From assembly GCA_035578905.1 (NCBI GenBank), contig JAQJVL010000030.1:3253801-3317800 (forward strand): a DNA stretch of 64,000 nucleotides, in the 5' to 3' direction. The position numbers and the translations under genes were made by a program. Below, piece after piece: positions 55,925-64,000 of this stretch. This DNA comes from Stictocephala bisonia (taxonomy: Eukaryota > Arthropoda > Insecta > Hemiptera > Membracidae). The first letter of the stretch is position 1. Each line of letters starts with the position of its first letter. The notes under the pieces were generated by a model that searched no databases, was not told the origin of the DNA, and was given only the letters and a program-made list of their open reading frames with translations.

Positions 55925-58510
55925 CAGTTCAGGTGTGAGGCCAGTATCGCCCTAAAGAAAATCCAACCCACCAAACCTAACCTCTGTAAAACTGAACTCA
56001 ACGCTCTAAAAGCCCTCAAAAGTGAACAGGACATAAAGATTTTACCTGCAGATAAAGGAAATGCCACAGTCATATAACTACACACAAACACAAAATTCAA
56101 GAAACTCTTAAAGATGGAAAATACACAGTACTAAAGACCCAACTAAATCCTTTGAAAGGAAAATTGAACAAACCCTTAGAAAATACAAAAAATACATGTC
56201 TGATAAATTACGTAGTAGGCTAACACCACATCACTCCAAAACACCACACATGTATGGCCTACCCAAAATTCACAAACCTAACATTCCCTTACGACCTATT
56301 GTTAGCTCCAGAGATTCTCCTGCCCGTGAATTATGCAAGTTTCTCCTTTCAATAATCACTCCTTTGGCTAACAACACAACATCACACTTAAAGAATTCAA
56401 AAGAATTCACTGAAATGACAAAAACCATGACCATAAATAATAATGACATTCTTGTAAGTTTTGATGTAGTTAACTTGTTCACTAATATTCCAGTAAAAAA
56501 AACTCTGAATAATCGAATAAAGAATAAATAAATAAAGAATAATCGAAAACAGGCTTAACCAAGACACTAAACTTTCAGAACGTACCAAACTGCGAATTAA
56601 CATAATAATGGAACTTTTACAGCTTTGCACTGAATGTAATCACTTTGAAATAGAAGGTCAAATATATCAACAGGATGATGGTATGGCAATGGGTTCCCCA
56701 CTATCACCTATTTTCGCCAATATCTACATGGAAGAGTTTGAGAAACAAGCTATTGCTTCCTCAAATCTCAAACCTAAGGTTTGGCTTAGGTATGTGAATG
56801 ACACATATGTCTGCTGGAGTCACAGTGAACCAAATTTAGAAGAATTTTTAAAACACTTGAACAAGGTTTCACCCACCATTAAATTTACCATGGAAAAAGA
56901 AGTAAACAATAAATTATCATTTTTGGATGTAAATGTAGAAAAAACAAAACATGGCCTTAAAACATCAGTCTACAGAAAACAAACTCACACAGGCAAATAC
57001 CTCAATTTCAATTCTAACCACCCACAAACTATTAAAGAAGGTGCAGCCTTCTCTCTCTTTGATAGGGCCCAAGCCATATGCTCAGACAAAACTAAACTAG
57101 ATAATGAACTAAAAAATGTTTCCAAAGATGTAATAAACGATGGCTACCCTTAGTCTCTCATAAACAAATGCAAACAAATAAGAAAACGCAAACACCCACT
57201 GACATAGAAAAGCCTAAAACATTCATGTCCATTCCATATACACCTAACCTTTCAGAAAAAATCAGACGCATAGTTAGGAAATACAAAATCACATCATTCA
57301 ACACACAAAACACATTAAGACAGTCTTTAACTAAAACTAAACCAATGAGGAGCAATCCTCCAAAAATGTAGTATATTGCATTACTTGTGAATGCAATGAA
57401 AAATACATAGGGGAAACAAAGAGACAACTGGAAGTTAGGCTGAAAGAACACAAAAATAACATTAAAAAAGGAGACTCTACACATTCTAAATTAGCTGAAC
57501 ATGCCTGGAACAATGAACACAGATTTAACTGGGATAACACTAAAATACTTCACAGGGAACCACATTTTTTTAAACTTAAATTCATCGAAGGTGCCTTTAT
57601 GAAACTAAATAATGAACAAGTAATCAGTCAAAGTAGCATAGAAGTTAGACCCATGTGGGTTCCTTAACTTAAAAACACACTTGATAAAAAGTTCAGTACA
57701 CTCATGACATCATCTAACCAGAATCCTACACCACCTGCACCTACAACATTAAACACCCCATGAGTCTACGTCACCATCCCCGTTTCTGAGTCACCGCATT
57801 CTTGGCGATCTCGGAGCGTACATCCCTGACCTCGTCAGTCTGTGTATGGTTGTTATGAAGTGTAGTGTGTATGTTTGTCTTGTCCCCGTGTTTTATCACC
57901 TTGGAGGAAACTTCGTAGACACTGCATTTGGATTGTATCATCCTCACTTCGTGCCTGGGACGTCTAGACGAAATCGTCACTGCGGGTCGTAAGACTTCAT
58001 CATTTTTGTAATATTTGATTATTGTATTGTTTTATTCCTAATAACTGTTGTCTTTTCAGGTTAAAATGTAATTGTAATTGTAAAATGTATTTGTAATAGT
58101 AGTCTCAGTCCTTCCGAGTCATATATATAATTTTTTGTGCATGTTGAATGTTATTTTAAATTAATAGTGTTTTTCAGGTACCATATATTTATTTTATTTA
58201 TGATTAGTTAATGTAATCTTATTTCAGCCTGATTTGAATATTAATTTAATTGTGTTTTAACATTTTTTCGTTGATATCGTGACCTTGACAGTGCCTAATT
58301 GGTTATATTAATTTAACCCTGTTAACATTTTTATATTTAGTAGAAGTTCATTTTGTTGTACCCCATTCTAGGATCTAGGTTAAAATTTAGATAATTGTTG
58401 AAGTAGATTAGTTTAAGAACGTAGTTTTATAACATGTTTGTGTAGATGTAATTTAGTTTTTAGCACTTGAAAAAGGTTGGGTTTTACCAAATCGAAACAT
58501 TGTGATTGGT
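55925..58510 (+). mobile_element. Penelope-like element with RT and GIY-YIG
   Basis: Plus-strand fragments in order: 'I-K-I-L-P-A-D-K-G-N-A-T-V-I' (56040); 'H-M-Y-G-L-P-K-I-H-K' to 'L-R-P-I-V-S-S' (56250); 'S-F-D-V-V-N-L-F-T-N-I-P' (56460); 'D-G-M-A-M-G-S-P-L-S-P-I-F-A-N-I-Y-M' (56680); 'L-R-Y-V-N-D-T-Y-V' (56790). The last is the catalytic box with Asn for the first Asp. Then 'Y-R-K-Q-T-H-T-G-K-Y-L' (56975), and a GIY-YIG-type nuclease 'V-V-Y-C-I-T-C-E-C-N-E-K-Y-I-G-E-T' (57365) ending 'V-R-P-M-W-V-P'. Stops and frameshifts at several points. The 3' end near 58463-58510 has a decayed hammerhead-like sequence (CTTGAAAAAGG...CGAAACATTGTG). Confidence 0.9.
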
Positions 58511-59160
58511 AATTTTCACGTAATGATGGCAAATGTCCAACTACCTTTGTCTTCCTCATCTAAACTGTTTTATTTAATATACATTCATTTAAGTAACTCT
58601 GCTCTGTGTTATAGTACGAAGGGCTCTTTGCGTTTCAACACTGGTTTAAGGAGGCAATGGGGTAAAACGACTCTGTTCGGAAAAATATTTTAGGTAGCTT
58701 AGGTTGGACGATGATGAGAGGCCTGTGACAGCGAATTGTTCATCTAGGCATTTACTGAGTCCAATTCGTTCGAAGTGAATCCGTTGCGTGTATACTCAAT
58801 TATTGAAATGGTATTACCCCCAGAGGCATCCAGCGAATAAAATCGAAAGGCGTTTAGTTGAGGGAAACATAAACCACAATAGTATAAAAAATAATCGACC
58901 CTGACGAAATGACCTCACATAATACAGTGTAGGCCTGGTAATCCAAAATAATTGGGGCTGAATCCATTTCGGATTAAACAGATTTTCTTAAAACGTGATA
59001 AAACATAACATAAATAATATACCTAACATTAAGTACAGTACTTAAGTTTTGAAAGCAACAATAGCCTATGATTATAAAAAGGAGAATGAACCCTTTAATA
59101 GAAGAATACATTCAACAGAGACGTAAGATCAAACACAGTTTTTCAATACAAAACGTTGGA
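58511..59160 (+). other. Intron with pogo-like end
   Basis: Contains a stray unit of the 55.4-kb array at 58594-58625. At 58925 ACAGTGTAGGCCTGGTAATC + CAAAAT resembles a pogo/Tigger terminal repeat. Otherwise nothing recognised. Confidence 0.35.
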
Positions 59161-59245
59161 GTCACTAGTGAAAATCGATCCCGGCCCCAGTGCAAATAGC
59201 GCTGCAATGATTCCATTGCATTCACCACTAGGCCACGTAATCAAC
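59161..59245 (-). mobile_element. tRNA-like SINE head, minus strand
   Basis: The minus strand reads GATTACGTGGCCTAGTGGTG with an A box (GTGGCCTAGTGG). Fifty bases on is GGGATCGATTTTC, a weak B box. The head differs from the SINE at 31.3 kb, so it is a second family or a lone tRNA-derived fragment. No tRNA cloverleaf or CCA-proximal stem is seen. Confidence 0.45.
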
Positions 59246-60479
59246 TGACAAGTCGTGTTCATATTTATGGCGTTCTCACGCTACCTCAGACAGCACTGTT
59301 CCCAATTTCCATTGTTAGTCTCTTATCAACAGTTCGAACTTGTGTGTTTATGTATCTCAGTTTTGTTGTAACCCAACAAATTTACAACAACACATTTGTC
59401 ACACATTTTCCGTACTACTGGCACTTTCCTCAGGTGAGTAGAGACTGTCTACTACTAGTGGTACTGAAAATTTGTGAAAAATGTGTTGTTCCTGTATTTG
59501 TTTACTTCTGTAAGATGTTAGAGGACTTGTTTTCTTAGGTAGGTTTGCTGATTTCGTATGAATACTATTAGGAGAGACCCTAATATGCTAAATTACTTTT
59601 CAGCAGCTTTATGTTTGAGTACTCTGTTCACAGAGTAATGAAAAAGTATTAACTTATACTTTTTCTTAACTTCACTTGCAAGTTCACATGAGCCTGCAGG
59701 CCTGAGCGTGAACTTCATCCAACAAGTGAAGTATCTGTACAACTACGTCAGTTGGTAATTCTAACTTTGGTCATTGCCCTCAGCTGTCTGAAGCCTTAGT
59801 CGAGCCACTATGCTGCTTACTGAACATGCTGTTCTTTATTTTTAAGTTAATAAACCATCTTCGGCTTCTGCCATGAAAAGTAAAGTAAAGTGAGCCTGTC
59901 ATTTTGGTTGCTTATAGATAATTCAACCTAGCATATATTTCTGGTGCTTACACAACATGGGTAGAATTTCATTATGCACATAAATCATATATATCAAGCT
60001 CAGCGAAAGCGGACAAACAATTTCATGCTTACAAAAGGGCTCGATGTGAGATTGGTGTGAATATTTAGGCAGTTTTTACTCAAGGTTCATTATGTTCAAT
60101 TTTGTTTATACTATTGTGTTGACTTCCCTCTTTTCTTGGGAATCCTTTATTGGACGTATTTTGTGTATTTCACATCATTGGTGGAATGAACCTCCCTCGT
60201 AAGGAGGGAGCGATTCACTCCCACCTTAGTGAATCGCTTTCCTACAAGTGTGTTAAGTGCGACTTCTGTAAATATAAGTGGAAAATGGTAAACAATCAAT
60301 ATGTGTAATGTTATGTGGGACAATTGGAGTTTATGTTTAATCAAATGAACTAAAATTTAAAAATACAAATAAATAGTCAATTTATTAGATTTTCAGCCAA
60401 TTATGGGGTTAAGTTATTGATTATTTATGACATAAAAAATGAGATTATCATATTAAATTGTTTTACCTTTATAGACGTG
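59246..60479 (+). other. Intron 3 sequence, nothing recognised
   Basis: Contains a perfect 10-bp hairpin GCGATTCACT/AGTGAATCGC at 60210-60237. A 64-codon frame at 59344-59538 has no known motif. Confidence 0.5.
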
Positions 60480-60553
60480 AATGTGTGATTTTTTGTAATA
60501 TTTTCAGTTATTGTTGTTTGATAACGTACTGTAAGTTTTGGTGTCATTTTCAG

Positions 60554-60602
60554 TGTAGACAGAAAGATGAATTTCATTGGCAGAGATAGAGGACAGCAGA
60601 CA
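60554..60602 (+). pseudogene. Decayed duplicate of syntaxin 6 exon 4
   Basis: Between TTTTCAG and GTGAGT lies TGTAGACAGAAAGATGAATT + TCATTGGCAGAGATAGAGGA + CAGCAGACA. This aligns with exon 4 at 63724-63783 but is 11 bases shorter, with several indels. The shift puts a TAG in frame after 11 codons, so inclusion would truncate the protein. The flanks (about 60470-60760) also match the flanks of the true exon 4 (GTTGTTTGAT...TTGTCATTTTCAG before; TTTTACATC-TTCC-TGTTC after), so a block of at least 250 bp was duplicated. Confidence 0.8.
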
Positions 60603-61429
60603 GTGAGTCATTTATTTCAAGCATAAATGTTTGTTAGCTAATCTTTATGTAGAATTTACCATTCAGCACATTTACCCAAATTTTACATCATTCCCTGTTC
60701 CTGTTGTCATCAATCCAGAGCTTGGAGAGTAAGATTAAAAATTAACCTAATTTTAATTGCCCGAGTGTTGCTTGAGGTCAATGACTGTTTTTTTCATATA
60801 TGAACTAATAGAAAATATGTTTGAAAACTTTGGACTTTTTTATCCTGCAGCCAAATTTCACAAGTTATATCAAAAACGCAAACAGTTCTAGTTCAGGATT
60901 TCATGTGTTCGAGCATTTGTTTCTTGAAAGTTTGACAATAGTTTGTAATTATTGTATAAATAATAATTTAAAGGTAAAAAAGCTTTCAAAATTGTCTCTT
61001 TTATACCAAAACACATTGTAGAAAGATTTCTTTATGAAGAATTTTACTTTTCTTCCACAGTAAGTTTAGCCATTCTTTTTTACAAGGATGTTCTAGACTT
61101 TTTTTTCTCGAGAATATTCATTTTAGGGTAATTGCACAAATTGAGTAGTGAATATTGAGTTTTGGTGGTATTTCATAAGCAAAATGCAGCTCTTCCAATC
61201 AAATATTTGGTTGAGCCTTATTCGATAGCATTGCGAGCTTTCTTGTTATTGATGAACTAGCAAGGTAAATTGTGCTCTATTTGCCATATCTTCAAGAGTA
61301 TCCTTAAACACTGACACTCTTTAACGCTTTATTGGTGGTAATAGATGTAAATTGGATGCATTTGATACAGAACTCCTTAATTTAATAACATATTAAAGTT
61401 CTGGGTTCATACCTTGCCTAAACATTGGA
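60603..61429 (+). other. Intron between duplicated block and hAT
   Basis: The first 150 bases belong to the duplicated exon-4 block. The rest is AT-rich; traces of the hAT 3' side may extend here, but I found no terminal repeat. Confidence 0.45.
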
Positions 61430-63212
61430 ATATATGCCATTCACAGCAATGTGGGAGATTCCCTTGACAAATCTCGAATCTCCAGTGTACATGTTGCTGC
61501 AATAGCACAGAGTCCATCGTGCAAATCTGACATTTGAGCCAAGACAGTCATTTCTTTCAAAAATGTATCAATCATTCGGAAAATGGATTCACCAGTGGTA
61601 TCAGCTGAAAACTTCTCACAAAACAACAACTCTTCCGCATTGCCTCACCATCGACGAATCTTATATAACATATTAAATGTGCATCTCGATGAAGATCGGT
61701 AGCTTCATCAACTTGTAGGGCAAAATGGGAATATTTCACCTTTTCCATCAATTGAGCTTGAAGATCTTCCGAAATGTCAGCTATACGTCTTGATACCGTA
61801 TCATTTGACATTGGTATGGCCTTCAACTGTTGACCCATGGATTCTCCGAACATAGTTGTAACTATATCAATTGCTGCTGGTAATATAAGGTCTTCTCCAA
61901 TAGTGTGGGGTTTTTTATTCTGAGCTATTCTATAATAAACCTCATAAGATGCCATCAAAGCCTTTGAAGGTACACTTGTAATGCTGTAAAAGGCATTTTT
62001 TGTGGATGTAACACTATTACGTTTTCGTTCAAAAAACTCTCTAGGTTTGCTTGCGATATTTCCATGTTTAGTGTCAAGATGTCTCTTAAGTTTGTTAGGT
62101 TTCATGCTGTCAGAGGCCAGGACAGCTAAACAGATTACACACTGGGGCCGTTCTTGGCCATTTATGGTTGTTTTTGTAAAACCTAATGATAAATAACTCT
62201 CATCATACTTGCGTAATTTGGCTACGCTTGGTCCACTTGAAGAAGGAGTGGTAGCACTTGCGGTGTCGCAGGAATCCTCCATTTGACCTTGACTGTCACT
62301 GGTGCCACTACTCGTACCTGCCTTCACTGATGATTCCCCACTTGGCACAAGAAATCTTTTCATTTCGATAGGTTATTGATAACTAGCCACCAACAGTTAA
62401 TGTTAGTTTGTAAATATATACACTTGTACTTAACAAAAAACTTAAGCAAACAATGACAGAACTTAAGAATCAATGAAAAGAATCACAAAAAAGGAGAACT
62501 GCTATGTTACACACGTGGAACTGCGCTGACTCTCTGACTCTGACTGAAGTGGAGTGGTCACGACGCATTGGCAGTAGGGGTAGGAGTGGGGGCTTCGGGA
62601 AGGTTCGGGGGTGATCGGTCACAATCGTACTTCCGCGGTGTATAAAACGAGTTGGTTTCACGCACATTGTTTTTCTGCCGATGAACAAAAAAATGATACA
62701 TAAAATGTTCGGCACTTTACTCGTCCCAACAAGTAAAAAATGTTGTTAAAATGTTCTTTTATTCCTCAAGGCATGACAAATAAAAAAGGCTGGAATGATA
62801 GAAATGCGACCGATTTCAACAACATATCGCGACGCGGGAGTTACGTCAACAACACAATGAACAAACGTGACGGTTCTGTCAAGGTCACTCCCCCCTTGAC
62901 CACTCCCTTCTCGTCTGCACCCTCCTTCTCGCTCGCACTGCAAACTCGTTTGGGTTTAACTTTATTTTATGTGTGTTTTCGGCGCTTATTTTGGAAAATT
63001 TCTTAATGTATTTATTTACGCTAAATGATATATGATGACATTTTTACGTTTTTGCTCGAAATTACCGGCTGATTCCCGATTTTCCCGATATCCCGGTTGC
63101 GTGGACATCCTGTGCAAGTAAATTAAAATAATTTTTATTAAATCTGCGGGCCCCCCCTGAGCTTTCATTGCGCCCCCCTTGGGGGTCGCGCCCCACACTT
63201 TGAGAACCGCTG
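61430..63212 (-). mobile_element. hAT element (ZBED/SCAND3-like), minus strand
   Basis: A minus-strand frame from ATG at 62363 to 61572 encodes the N-terminal part of a hAT transposase. After a Ser-rich start comes 'Y-L-S-L-G-F-T-K-T' and a BED zinc finger, 'P-Q-C-V-I-C-L-A-V-L' + 'L-K-R-H-L-D-T-K-H', with Cys2-His2 spacing intact. Next are 'Y-R-I-A-Q-N-K-K-P-H-T-I-G-E', 'T-V-S-R-R-I-A-D-I-S-E-D', and 'F-A-L-Q-V-D-E-A-T-D' with the first catalytic Asp. A frameshift near 61620 leads to 'L-F-C-E-K-F-S-A-D-T-T-G-E'. The rest of the catalytic and dimerisation domains is missing. It sits in syntaxin 6 intron 3, antisense to the gene. Confidence 0.88.
63150..63212 (-). repeat. hAT terminal repeat, 5' side
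   Basis: On the minus strand the end reads CAGCGGTTCTCAAAGTGTGG + GGCGCGACCCC, the well-known hAT terminus of the CAG(T/C)GGTTCTCAAA type. AATTATGT directly outside (63213-63220) is the expected 8-bp target-duplication position. The matching opposite end was not found. Confidence 0.85.
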
Positions 63213-63220
63213 AATTATGT

Positions 63221-63723
63221 GACTGCGGAGTCAAATTTCAAGCTATGTATCATATAGTAAATGATTGCCCATTACATTCTTTTCAGGGCGGATTGGCTGG
63301 TCTCCGTTCAATTGGAGAAGCAGGGGTTGAATGTTTGTGAAACCTGGACTGACTGTAGCTCTCTGAAAATATATCAATAATCTCTGAAAAAATGTAGTAT
63401 GCTTGACTCACCAGCCTTGGAAAGTTTTATGTTAAGGACACTGTAATGACTAGATTCTTTGAAAAAATACTTGTAAAAGTGAAATAGTCAATTTAAGTAG
63501 ATTTTCAAGGCCAATAGTGATGCGGGGGCTCCTCTCCCCAGGTAGTTGGATTAGATTCCCTGTTCTGACATAAGATAAATGAGATTTATCTCATTTACCC
63601 CACATTTGTTTACTACCCTGTTAATAAGAACAGTGAATGTGTGCATTATTGTTGAATATTTTCAAGTTATTTGTTGTTTGATTTCAGTCTTGTACAGTAA
63701 AAGTTTAATGTTGTCATTTTCAG
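63221..63723 (+). other. End of syntaxin 6 intron 3
   Basis: AT-rich. The last 120 bases are the 3' copy of the duplicated block, ending in TTGTCATTTTCAG. Confidence 0.6.
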
Positions 63724-63783
63724 TGTATGAAAGAAAAGATGAATTTCAGTCGTGGCAGAGATCGAGACAGGACAGCTAGACAG
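63724..63783 (+). CDS. Stx6: Syntaxin 6, exon 4
   Basis: Twenty codons, C-M-K-E-K-M-N-F-S-R-G-R-D-R-D-R-T-A-R-Q, between TTGTCATTTTCAG and GTGAAT, phase 0. It continues exon 3 (E-E-V-K) in the place where other syntaxin-6 proteins have V-R-D-M-K-D-Q-M...E-R-K-N-R-Q. The Arg/Asp stretch is insect-specific or lineage-specific as far as I can tell. The linker, SNARE motif and membrane anchor lie beyond the right edge. Confidence 0.82.
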
Positions 63784-64000
63784 GTGAATGTCATTTTATT
63801 ACTTTGATAGCACTAAATAGTATTGTTATTAAATCAGCCCTACATCTTTAATGTAAGAAACTTATACACATTTCAGCATCAAATTAACGCTAATTTTACA
63901 TCTATTCCATGTTCAAACATGATATGTCATATAACATAGATGCCATAGAGAGTTCAAGTATTACAAACATAAATATCACCTAATTTTTATTTGTCTGTTG
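63784..64000 (+). other. Start of syntaxin 6 intron 4
   Basis: Donor GTGAAT followed by AT-rich sequence that still resembles the block after the decayed exon (60603-60760). Confidence 0.6.

Noticed and set aside
59161..59245. A tRNA gene
   Set aside because: A-box and weak B-box are present but no complete cloverleaf; a SINE head fits better.

Overview
This is eukaryotic nuclear DNA, almost certainly from an insect. It is AT-rich, has canonical spliceosomal introns and an animal syntaxin-6 gene, and carries a typical arthropod transposon load: several LINEs, mariner, hAT, Penelope-like elements (PLEs), and tRNA- and 5S-derived SINEs. A repeat-rich hemipteran or similar insect would fit, but nothing in the sequence fixes the species.

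Two host genes are supported, both on the + strand. (1) From about 6.3 to 30.5 kb lie the 3' exons of a nuclear-looking protein: an AT-hook exon, a polyglutamine exon, and three paralogous phase-0 exons that each carry an L-F-Q-x-[DE]-[IM] ... D/E-L-V-K-x-P-Q motif, followed by a 2-kb 3' UTR. I could not name this gene. (2) From 42.6 kb to beyond the right edge lie exons 1-4 of syntaxin 6, a Golgi/endosome SNARE. Its second intron looks like a minor-spliceosome (U12) AT-AC intron of about 6.8 kb. A decayed second copy of exon 4 lies 3.1 kb upstream of the intact exon 4, and a hAT element is inserted between the two. A possible promoter and first exon of a third gene lie at 36.4-36.7 kb.

Almost everything else is mobile or repetitive. 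0-6.1 kb: a SINE whose interior became a 24-bp minisatellite, an inverted-repeat MITE, and a 3-kb array of about 40 copies of a 74-bp satellite. 9.1-13.8 kb: an old minus-strand LINE interrupted by a younger LINE with a 17-bp target duplication. 13.8-17.8 kb: a LINE split by minisatellites, a broken macro-domain gene and another LINE remnant. 20.2-22.6 kb: two palindromic (foldback) mariner derivatives. 24.2-26.3 kb: an inverted pair of PLE 3' ends enclosing a LINE tail and a minisatellite. 32.4-44.8 kb: LINE tails. 47.3-58.6 kb: three more PLE copies and a mariner. 61.4-63.2 kb: the hAT.

The most interesting signals are: hammerhead-ribozyme-like folds at the PLE ends, including a compensatory base-pair change between two copies; the U12-type intron in syntaxin 6; the decayed duplicate exon; the triplicated exon cassette with an in-frame coding minisatellite; and a relic ADP-ribose-binding macro-domain gene among transposons.
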